Assembly (NCBI GenBank): GCA_034687125.1
Contig: JAQGBZ010000579.1
Span: 1-29,845 of the forward strand
From: Neelides folsomi
Lineage: Eukaryota > Arthropoda > Collembola > Neelipleona > Neelidae
DNA length: 29,845 nucleotides
Reading direction: 5' to 3'
Shown here: positions 9,290 through 19,010 of the stretch, piece by piece
Layout of the letters: every line of letters starts with the position of its first letter
Numbering within the stretch: position 1 is the first letter of the stretch
Position numbers and translations under genes: made by a program
Notes under the pieces: model-generated
What the model was told of the DNA's origin: nothing
What the model saw: only the letters and a program-made list of their open reading frames with translations
Databases searched by the model: none

Positions 9290-9872
9290 GCCATTAAAAG
9301 CTTAAAAATAATGTTTTTCTATTTTTCTGATTTCTTCAATGCATCTTCCATGCTTCCATAAATTCTAAGAATTTTACAACACGCTTCCGATCTCAAATAT
9401 ATTTATTTATTAATTCAGATAAAACTCAACAATAATAATAATCATTATATCTTTATCATTTCCCTAATTAAGTTTATCAATTTACCTGTATATTTATTTA
9501 ATATTTTAGACTAAAAGAGGAAATAAATAAACCGTGCTTGGTTAGTGTACAAATTCTATTTGCTAAATCTTAATTAAAGTAAAGGTCGAGTTTTTAAGAA
9601 TATTTTTGGAAATATGATTTGGAAAGAGGCACTTAAAATAACATAAAGAAATATTTTTATATAAAGAGATTTCGACTATTTAAGATACATAATTTAATTA
9701 ATTTTTAAAGGCGATTAATTTAGACTTTGGTTCAATTCTCAATCAAATATCAAAATCATTACAATAAAGATTTATAACAATCGTATGATCTTCTGATATT
9801 GAGCTTTTTCACTTTTAAATGTATCCGATTTTAATCCAAATTCTGAATTTGACCGCGATTTGACGAAGAATT
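9290..9872. other. AT-rich stretch downstream of FAF2
   Basis: It probably includes the 3' untranslated region and downstream flank of FAF2. No gene or repeat can be supported. Confidence 0.5.
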
Positions 9873-12735
9873 CTAAGCTTCTAAATTGTATACGAAGAGC
9901 ATTTCGTTCTTGAGTCCGGCTTCTTCGAACGTCTGAATCGTCGGATTTGTCTCAGCTGGTTGACACTGCAAAGTGCGCTTGGGGAAATTTGTCGCGATTT
10001 CGAAATAGTCGGGAGCCTCCGTATGACTAAACACGAATAAGTACAGCTCCTATTAAAAACAAAAAACAATGAATTTCAACAATAAAAAAAGTTTGTTAAA
10101 ATGATTACTTAAATATTAATTAGCTTAAATGGTTAGTTGAATTGTCAATTAAGTATATGAACTTGCATATAAAGAATCTGATTTGAGGAATCTCCGTTCG
10201 AGTCGCGTTCCACATGGGAGTTTAATGACAACTTTCACAGTGTCTGGACGTTCCTTAGAAGGTTCAGGTTTGATTGATTTGGCCGCTTCATTTTTTTGCC
10301 GCTTCAACTCCTATCAATTTAATTAAGAAATTATTTATTATAATTATTCTCTTCAATCATATTTGATAGTTTTGTTCAAAGAAATGTGTTTGAAAATGTA
10401 ATAATAATAATTAAACTTTTAATTATAGTTAACATAAGAATATATAAAATTGCTTTTATAAAATTATAAAAGTTAACTTTAAAATAAAAAATCAATATTC
10501 ATTTAAAGTTAAAGTTATTCAATTCGAGAAAAAAAAACTGACGTCTCTTCTTTGTTGTTCTTCAAGGATTAATTGTTGTTTTTGTCTCTCCGCTTCTGCA
10601 ATTTTGTCTTGTTCTTCTTTCTTCCTTCGATCTTTCTCCTGATCTGCTAAAAGGGAAGCTCTGTACGCTTCATCCTGTTCTTGTCGTAGTGTTTGGGTCA
10701 TGCTCCGCTCCTGACGTTCTTGTCGCTCAGCTACCAAATAAGCCTCGTTGTCGGCCACCACTTGATGGAGACGATTCAAAACTTCATCTGGGTTTGTTAC
10801 TCCTTCAACCCTACAATTAAAAGTCAAAAGCGAACATTAAAAAATAAAAGTTATTTATTAATCTTTAAAGCTGTTTATTTAATTTATAAATATTTATTTT
10901 AACAATTAAATTAACATTACATAGTTAGTTCAAATTTGTAGAATTTTTTATAGTAATTAGTTGATTTAAATATTAATTTCACCTTCCAACGATGGTCATT
11001 CGATTCGCTTTTAATACAACGAGACCAAGGAAAGGATATGTGTTTTCCCTTAAGGCTTGCGATGTCCGATGTCCTTCAGGCAGAGCAACGGAACAAGCCC
11101 AAAAGAGCATGTTTTCTTGTATAAATTGTCTAAAACCCTCATGAGGCATCACCCGGGTGCAGAAGGCATGAGTGTCCACGTGGTCGTCACAGTGGAGATA
11201 CACAAGGAGGAATTTGAGTTCTTTCTTTGCATCTGACAAAGCTTGACCATAAGTTCCCTGTATAAAAATTAGAATTAATAATTAAATCTGTAATTAATCT
11301 GTGATTCGGCTAATTGTAATTAAACTATTTAGAAAATTGTAATTAAATGTTTATTTATTTAAACTGTTGATAAAAAGTTTAGAATAAGAGATTTGGATTT
11401 TTACGGGATAAAAGTTTGGATGTTCATTTCCGTATTTTTCTTCATAACTTCGAATGAAATCTAAGACGTCTTGAACAGGATCTGAAATATTAATTACAAT
11501 TAATATATTAATTAGAGAGTCGATTAATAAAATTGAATTTAGTAATTTGGATGGAATGGAAGGTTTAATGTTTTGAGTTCAATTTTGTCTCTGACCTTCT
11601 GCCCCGTCGACTTCTGTTCCCATTAAAATGTACAAAGAGAACTTTGATTAACTCAAACTCATCATGTGGAAATGATAAAAATAGGAAAAATTGGATTAAA
11701 CGTGAAGTTCAAATTAACTAAATTTTAAATTGTTATAAAACCTATCTACCAGGGTTTAGTTAAATATCGTTAATTGATTAAGCAATTAATGGGAATGGGC
11801 GCTTTGGATTAACCACTTTGTGAATTTTGAGAAAAAATATTAGAAAAAAATGACCAAACGGGTTTTGGAATTCTTATAAATTCCTATGGATTTTCAATAT
11901 ATAAATTGGGACTTGGGATTTTAGATTTAGAAATTGAACAATTTTATTGGAATAAAGAGAGAAATCTTTTGATTAAGTAAATAAAATGTTAATAAAAAAT
12001 TAATAATTAAATTATAATTATGGAATTGAGGGTAAATAAAGGTTCAAATTACATAGTTAGATAAAAGTGTGCATAATAAAAGAAATATAATTAAATCAAA
12101 TTATAATTAAATTAAATTATGATTAAAGTTAAAGTTAATCACCTTGTCTTGGAAGTGGGCGAAGATATTGAAGCGAGCTGTAAATGTAATCCCAAAAGTA
12201 TCTCATGAAGAATTCCACCGGTGAAGTGACGATTTTCCAAATCCATCCGAACCACCCGGGATTTTCCCCACGTCCGATCAAAACCCGCCCGGAAGGTCTC
12301 CTTGAAATCACTCCGATCACCTGGTCGCTTCCAACCCCGACCCCAATTCCTCTGCTGGTCGAGGGCGAAGGATCCTGATCTCCGACATTTCTGTGACGAG
12401 GAGAGCTCGTTCCTGCATCGAAACCCAAATGGGCCGAAATTGCGACTAAAAGATCCCAATCGTGTCGTTCGAGGATTCTTCGGGATTCTTCCATATCTTC
12501 CATTCCAGTCACGGCCTTTAATCATAATTAATTATGATTAACTAGTCATAATCAGCTAATTGTGATTTACTAAATGTAAGTTAATTATTATTGATTAGAT
12601 TATTTGAAAATTATTGTTTAAATTAAATACTTGAAATTCGAGAATAAGTTCCATAAAAACGTCATTTAATTGCCCTTCCTCGTTAAATTGTGGGCGATCG
12701 AGAAGAGGAACGTTGTCGTTATCAACTTCAGCCAT
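9873..12735 (-). CDS. FAF2: FAS-associated factor 2 (UBXD8), ER and lipid-droplet UBX protein
   Basis: Exons in coding order: 12631-12735, 12143-12515, 11405-11481, 10983-11257, 10543-10810, 10167-10310, 9873-10049; 472 residues without a possible microexon at 11596-11613. The domain order matches FAF2: N-terminal UBA (about 18-68, ending HDWDLLVAISAHL), an aromatic membrane hairpin (about 123-150, WFGWIWKIV ... FFMRYFWDYIY), a thioredoxin-like UAS domain (about 160-290, with FLLVYLH, MLFWACS, SQALRENTYPFL), a Glu/Arg/Gln coiled coil, and a C-terminal UBX domain (VIKLPCGTRLERRF ... NFPKR). The family recruits the p97/VCP ATPase to the ER and lipid droplets for protein degradation. The human protein is about 445 residues. 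The start at 12735 is supported by the UBA fit. The sixth intron needs a GC donor (GCAAGT) to keep the UBX domain at its normal length. The gene is divergent from UQCC2. Confidence 0.93.
11596..11613 (-). CDS. FAF2: possible 18-nt microexon of FAF2
   Basis: In the 661-bp second intron of FAF2 a GC-rich patch reads, on the minus strand, ACAG, then 18 bases, then the donor GTCAGA. The 18 bases keep phase 1 and would insert E-V-D-G-A-E between LPRQ and DPVQDV. It is a multiple of three, so skipping it also leaves the frame open. The base composition is unlike the surrounding intron. RNA evidence is lacking. Confidence 0.42.
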
Positions 12736-13476
12736 TTTCAATTGAAGTTAATTTTCTTTTAATTCTACAATAATTGACTCTAATAGTTAAAGTTTATAAT
12801 TAAGAATTTCTTGACTGGATCTGTTTTGGATTTTGGGTTAAATAAATGACAAGTAAGAAATTAAAGTTTAAATTGAATGAATTTATAAACGTTATAAACC
12901 AGGTACTGAAACTGAAAATAACTCTTTTTGAACTCAATTAACAAATTGGAAAGAAATCCGAGATCTAAATTGGGATGATGAAAATTTTAATTTGTTGGTT
13001 CAATTATGAAACTTTTCTCTTATCAGTTTGAATTTCACTGAATTCTTATCCTACCATTGAAAAACGGATAGAAAAATAAACCTCTATAAGTTAAAGTTGA
13101 ATTAAACGCAAGGAAAAGTTAATTATGGTTAAAATATACATTTAATTGCGAAACTTTGTCGTAAGATTTCAAAATAGAGGAAATTGTTTATCTAATTTTA
13201 CGATTATTTTTTCTTTTGATTCGTCGCGCAATCAACTTTTACCATCAGACTAAATCCAATTCATCAAATCCGCCAATTTTGATTTGCGGTGGATTTTATT
13301 CACACAAAATAAATATAAATCCGTTAAATTAAAATCTTTAATTTAAACATTTAATTATACAGTTGCAGTTAGTTCGTTTAATCACAGTTAAAACAGTTAT
13401 TTAAGCTCAAAAGTTTATCATGTTAATTCTAATTGTTCGATAGATAATATTAATTAACTTATACAAGAGTTTTTCA
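12736..13476. promoter_or_regulatory. divergent intergenic region between FAF2 and UQCC2
   Basis: FAF2 starts leftward at 12735 and UQCC2 rightward at 13477, so these 741 bp must hold both 5' regions unless noncoding exons lie elsewhere. The sequence is AT-rich, with no clear TATA box and no coding exon. Confidence 0.5.
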
Positions 13477-14123
13477 ATGAACTCTCAAACTTACCGTAAT
13501 TTAATTAAGCTCTTTGAAAGGTGGCCTTTGGATTCGACCAAATCTGGAAGGTAAATTTAATTAATTGCAATTAATAATCTCACTAAATTGATTTAACCTT
13601 ATTGTTATTGCTTAAGTAAACCTTCCCTACGCACTTTAGCATTATTCGAGATAATTCAAACTATTGATTTATTGAAATTAATTTTTTAATTAAAGGGATT
13701 TTGGTGAATTCATTCGGAAGCAAGTCTCAGAATCATTCAAACAAGGAAATGAACAGAAGCTGAAGTTGGACAATTGGGAAAATATTTTTCAGAGCTTGAA
13801 CAAAATTTCGCTCAACATTTACAAGCAAACTTTTGCTACCCGAAAGAATTCTTCATCGTTAGGTAAATTCATCCATTCATAGTTAAAGTTAATGTTGGAG
13901 TTAAATTAAATTAATGTTAATGTTAAGTTAATTCTTAGTTATAGTCTTTAATTAGTAAATCATATCTTAATTAATTTAATTTACAGGTTTGACTGAGGAA
14001 GAGTGCCGAATTTTGCTCTCAAAAGAATTCACAGAAGCAGTCAGAGAAAGCGACAAAGGAACTTTTGAGAAATTCTCAGCTCTTATAAAATCTAAGAAGA
14101 TAAAGTCAAATAAACTTCAATAG
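13477..14123 (+). CDS. UQCC2: ubiquinol-cytochrome c reductase complex assembly factor 2
   Basis: Three exons, 13477-13550, 13696-13862 and 13987-14123 (TAG), join to 125 residues; the human protein is 126. The N-terminus (YRNLIKLFERWPLDSTKSGRD) matches the family pattern Y-R-x-x-L-x-L-x-x-x-W-P-x-D-x-T-K-x-G-R-D. It is followed by FGEFIRKQVSESFKQG, an SLNKISLNIYK segment and the conserved SLGLTEEECRILLS. UQCC2 is a small mitochondrial protein that, with UQCC1, stabilises newly made cytochrome b for complex III assembly. Both introns have normal GT-AG ends and phases 2 and 1. The next gene, METTL15, starts only 55 bp after the stop. Confidence 0.9.
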
Positions 14124-14178
14124 ACTTCGTTAATTTAATAGACTTTATTAATTTAATAAACTTCACCAATTAGTCAAA
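14124..14178 (+). other. 55-bp gap between UQCC2 and METTL15
   Basis: The gap is A/T-rich and repeats the phrase TTAATTTAATAGACTT/TTAATTTAATAAACTT. It contains one AATAAA and ends ...CCAATTAG TCAAAATGG, where TTAG could act as a splice acceptor just before the METTL15 start codon. There is little room for a separate promoter. Confidence 0.6.
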
Positions 14179-15925
14179 ATGGGAATTCAAGGAGTCAGAA
14201 ATTGCCAATATAGATTTTTAATACCGAAATTGTTTTCTATACAAGTTAAGAATTTGGGAGTTTCAGCTTCATTAAATAATGTAGCAATTAATGTTAATGT
14301 GTCAAACGATGTGAATAACTCTCAACCGCCTCATGTTCCTGTAATGCTTCGTGAAGTTATTTCGTATTTAAAACCATCGCCAGGTTGAAAGATTTTAAAC
14401 TATTATATTATTTTTAATTTTTATCAATCAACAGTTATTTCAATCTATCAAGAATTTAATTAAACAACAATATTTAAATAATTTAAAATTATAATGATTG
14501 ACTAATCGGTTTTTAAATTTTAGGTCAAGTAATTGTTGACATGACTTGTGGCAATGGCGGACACACTGAAGGAATTCTCAGAGCAGAACCAAACTTGAAA
14601 GTCTTTGGTTTGGACCGCGACCCAAACGCCATCAATTTGACCCAAAGACTCAGCGAAAAATTCCCAGATCGATTTGTCCCACTTTTAGGGAGATTCAGCG
14701 AATTGCCGGTTTTGTTATCAGAACATGGATTTTCTAAAGGTGATTTCAATCTTTTATTTTTACTAATAAAATCTTTCTTTTTTATATAAACTGTTAAATA
14801 TCAAATGGGTTTAGAAAATAACTAGTAAAAATAATTAAATTAACTATTGAATATTTAATGTTTTAGGTTCAATTGATGGTTTTTTATTCGATCTTGGCGT
14901 TTCCTCCATGCAATTTGACAATTCAGAACGGGGATTCGGTTTGGTTCGCGATGGCCCTTTGGATATGCGAATGGACGCTGACCGATTTCCTGACCAACCA
15001 ACAGCCGCCGATGTCATTGAACATCTCGATGAAGAAAGTTTAGCACGGATTATCAAAGTAAGTTAAATAATAAATTCTCTGTGTGAAATAATTATTATAA
15101 GTAACAAATCAAACATAAAGTTTATACAAATATCGATTTCTATTTTGTTAATGGACTATTGAATATAAAGAAGCTTTAACTGTAATTTATATTTTTATTT
15201 AATTAGTAAGATATTTTTAATTTTAAAAGGTTTACGGCGAAGAGAAACAAGCGAAAAGAATTGCAAAAGCCATCACTGAGGCCAAATATACTTTTAAGAG
15301 TTTGAGAAGAACTGGTGAATTGGCGTCATTGGTTGGATCAGTTTTGGAAGGCAAAGATCGTCACGATTTGATCGGTCGACCTCAACACGGAGGAACAAAA
15401 ACTTTTCAAGCTCTTCGGATCTTTGTCAACAACGAAATTAACGAATTGAACCGAGGGATGGAAATTGCAGCAGAATTCCTTAAACCCAATGGGAAAATTG
15501 TGACAATCAGTTTTCATTCACTTGAAGTAAAAACCATTCAGTTTTAAATATTTTATTTTTATTATTTAAATACTTCTAAATAAAAACAGTTCTGATTCCA
15601 ACTGCCAATTCGATTTTAATAAAATTTGTTACTTATGGCTGTTGTAGTTTTTAATTCAATTTTTAGTGTGGATTTTAATTTTTAATTTCAGGATCGAGTA
15701 ATTAAAAGACACATTTTGGGAATTGACATGGACGAAGAAGTTCGTCAGAGTTTGTCTGAGAAATACAAACATGCTTTGAGTTGGCATTCAACACAAGAAG
15801 TCCAAAATGTTTATGCCAAGATTTGGGCTCCGGTGAATAAACACATAGATTTGCCATCCAAAGAAGAAGTTGAAACAAATCCAAGAAGTCGATCGGCCAA
15901 ATTGAGATGCGCCATTAAATTGTAA
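14179..15925 (+). CDS. METTL15: mitochondrial 12S rRNA N4-cytidine methyltransferase (RsmH/MraW family)
   Basis: Five exons, 14179-14383, 14524-14739, 14867-15057, 15230-15526 and 15692-15925 (TAA), give 380 residues (human about 407). The S-adenosylmethionine site is clear: [15 protein letters not shown] at about 73-87 and [10 protein letters not shown]. Further RsmH signatures are [17 protein letters not shown]...[22 protein letters not shown] and SFHSLEDR, the last formed across the final splice. The N-terminal 55 residues have basic and hydrophobic character and few acidic residues, as expected for a mitochondrial targeting sequence, before the conserved [10 protein letters not shown] that opens the family domain. 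The enzyme methylates a cytidine in mitochondrial small-subunit rRNA and supports mitoribosome assembly. All introns are GT-AG. Confidence 0.94.
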
Positions 15926-16415
15926 ATAATTCAACTTTTTAGTTTTTTCAGCAATATTAAATTATCGTTTTATTGGTCAAACAATTATTCTTATTATTAT
16001 CTCATATTATAGTCTTAATTTTCATAATTCTTATCGTTATTTTCATCTTACAATTTATTAATTAATAGTATTTTTACATTTAATATAATCTCGTAATTAT
16101 TCGTACGCGTACACACAAAATACTTAGGATATTACAATTTAATTTTTAACTACATTGGTCTTTAAGTTTACAAATGTTTATTGATTAATTATTGATATTG
16201 CTTAACTATTATTTCGATAAATTTCTATACATTGATTTATTTTATATTTATTTTATCATTAGTAGTTTTTACACTCTTGAAAATATCTCAAGTTTTGGTC
16301 CTTTGAACAAAATGCGTTAACCCGTAAATTGTAAATCACATTTAATGAAACAACTAAATCTAATTAGTTCAGGTTAAACTTAATAGACGATCATACAATT
16401 TGAATGAAGAAACTT
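15926..16415. other. convergent intergenic stretch between METTL15 and TMEM165
   Basis: This AT-rich stretch should contain both 3' untranslated regions, since METTL15 ends from the left and TMEM165 from the right. Nothing else can be supported. Confidence 0.5.
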
Positions 16416-17857
16416 TCATTTATTTGGGTTCATAAATAGCGACGTGATGGCAAATATCTGAAAGTCGAATAAATGAATTTAAATAAACCGTTAAAATATA
16501 ATTATTAGTTTTCAAAATATTAGATTCTTTAAGATGAATACTTGTTTAATTTAAATTAAAAAGCGTTTAATTGTGTTTAAACTTTAATATTAATATTATC
16601 TAGTTAAATAATTAGTTAATTACGAGAAAAACGCATCCTCCGATGATTGTCACCGTCCGAACAGAAATCTTTTGGGCGACCAAGCGACCACCCAAAACGG
16701 CCAATCCAGTGCAGACCGAATGACCCAAAACTCCTCCAGCGATTACTCCAAACAAATTCTAAATAATAATCCAAATTAAGAATTTAACCAGAATATGATT
16801 ATATAGACAAGGTCCATTATAACCATATTACTGATTGTAAATAGTTTATTAAATAAAGTTTAAATTTTTAAACGAACCTCAGTTGCAGCCAAAACAATTG
16901 TCGCCAATTGTGATCGATCTCCCCATTCAGCCAAAAAAGTGAGACTCAAAGCTTGAAGAAAAGCACGCGAAAACAGAGAAAACAAAATTCGCCTTGCAGA
17001 TGAAGGAAGTTTTCTTGGCTCCGTTGGATTGTTGACATTGACTGAAGAACGCAGTTCACTTGAACGATTGTTCAATGGGTGTTGTTCCTAATTAAACCAA
17101 ATTTAACTTTTAATTAAAATTAGTAAAAGTTAATAAAAATTCATTAAAAATTCATTAAAATTATTAGAAGTTAATCTAATTACATTGGTTAAGTTAAAAA
17201 GAATTGTGAGAGATTTTAAAATCAGTGAAGAAAGTTCACATATTAAAATTATTAGAAAATTTATTAAAATTAAAAATAAACTTACGTCGTCGCTGTCTCT
17301 TCTTGTTAAATTTGCATGAACTTCATTGAATTCTTCTTGACCTTCGTCTTCGGACATTCCAAATCCATCGTATAACATTTTGAACCCGAATATTCCGAAC
17401 AGCGCAGTTGAGATGTAATAAGTGTAAATGCGCGGAATGACCGTTGTCACAAATCCGAACAAAGCTATGAAACACTTAAAATATTAAATTACCAATGAAT
17501 AATAATAATACATTCAGTAAATGGAAAATTAAACTTGAGCTTTAAATTGAATAAAGCTGTCTAATTTAATTAAATTTAATTAGTTAACTTATTTTTATCA
17601 GATGTGTTCTTTGAAAATATTTGGAAATGTTTAAATTGATGTTTTTGTTCCATACCTGAGAGTATTGTCATAAAAGTGAGTGCCGTCATTGCTCCAGCAA
17701 AAACAATTAATCTCGGATGTCTCATTGCCATTACGGCTGCAATGAAAAACGTTTTGTCTCCCAATTCGGAGACGAGAATCATCGAAAGTGAAGCCACAAA
17801 CCCGGGAATAAAACCCCGCGGTCCGACAACAGGCGCAGTCGTTGACATTAATTCCAT
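16416..17857 (-). CDS. TMEM165: TMEM165/GDT1-family Golgi cation-proton transporter (UPF0016)
   Basis: Exons in coding order: 17656-17857, 17286-17464, 16878-17087, 16624-16758, 16416-16457 (TGA); 255 residues. Both family motifs E-x-G-D-(K/R)-(T/S) are intact: ELGDKTFFIAAVMAMRH (31-47) and EWGDRSQLATIVLAA (181-195). They line the proposed Mn/Ca-H exchange path. Between them are VIPRIYTYYIST, FGIFGFKMLYDG and an acidic loop (SEDEGQEE), all matching human TMEM165 in order. The C-terminal part has GHSVCTGLAVLGGR and VRTVTIIGG. The protein supplies Mn to Golgi glycosylation. Human TMEM165 has about 70 more N-terminal residues with a signal sequence; here the first ATG lies just before the first helix, so a 5' exon may be missing or the form may be short. 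Confidence 0.93.
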
Positions 17858-19010
17858 CTTCACAAAATTTAATATTTAATTGACAATATTTAACTCTAAT
17901 TGCAATTAACAAGCCAATTAACAAGTAATTAATAACTCTACTAATAAAAAATAACGTTAATAAACACTTTATATAATTTAATATGAAGTTTAATGATTAT
18001 GTTATTATTAAATGCTGAATGAACGAATATTAACTTAACTTCAAATATTTACAAAATTCACTAAATCACTTGTTAAATACGTAATAATTAGGATTGAAGT
18101 GAAAATTGTGAGATCTCATGAATGAGCAAAGAAACGAAATGAAGTTAAAGTTAAATTCAGACCACTTTCACTGTTGTGAGGTTTTAAATTCATTTTAACT
18201 TAACTATTTATAATAACAGTTAGTGATTTTAAAGTGAAAGACAGCGAGGTTAATTCAATCAACTCCCAATGGCGACTGGAGAAGAAGAATGGAGGTTTGG
18301 AAGAAGATAAGATTTGAAACCGGGTCGACCGTCCAATCTTTTCTCTCGCAAAAGATCAATATTGGGATTGGAGTAGTTCTCATTGATTTTCCCTTGTTAT
18401 TATTATACAGAGAAAAATACGGAGTTGGACCATATACCTTATAAGTATCATATATAATAAAATATTGATAATAATACTCACATTGTGATCATATCAAATA
18501 CAACTTTTATCAATGTATGTAATTTATTTATATACTATATACAAAATCTACGCACAATCAGTTAATTATAATCATATATACATATAAGTAAATACAACCA
18601 TATGAATTTAATATGTAATTATAATGAAGCCTTATGTATCGTTAGTTCATTTATTCCTATTTGCACAATGAATACTTTTAGGATTTCTCTTTTAATATGA
18701 TAAATAATGATGTGTTTATGGATTATGGATTGATGATATTTATGGATTTAAACTTTATTTCAAGGATAATTGATAATTGTATTATATTTTGAGTATTTAT
18801 TTTATTTCATATTTAACTTTCTTTTACACATAATAAAATGGAATATAAGAACGTGCATATTAAACGTAATTTTATAAACAATAACAATATTATGATATTT
18901 TTGGTATATACAAGTATATATTGTAGGTAAATTATATTTTAGTTAATGAAAAGGAATGTATATGTTTAATTGAGTATTGATTTATATCAAAAACAAAAAA
19001 AATCGAGAAT
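17858..19010. other. AT-rich intergenic stretch between TMEM165 and HHAT
   Basis: The right part should hold the HHAT 3' region; a TTTATT (AATAAA on the minus strand) at 18796-18801 is a candidate polyadenylation signal. A GC-richer patch at 18265-18365 may be 5' flank or an untranslated exon of TMEM165. No coding exon was recognised. Confidence 0.5.

Noticed and set aside
8860..9294. His/Gly/Pro-rich minus-strand open frames
   Set aside because: They lie wholly on the CCATGG minisatellite; the periodic protein pattern comes from the DNA repeat.
12139..12525. Second long minus-strand frame over FAF2 exon 2
   Set aside because: The other frame carries the UBA and membrane hairpin and joins its neighbours in phase; this one is an overlap by-product of GC-rich coding DNA.
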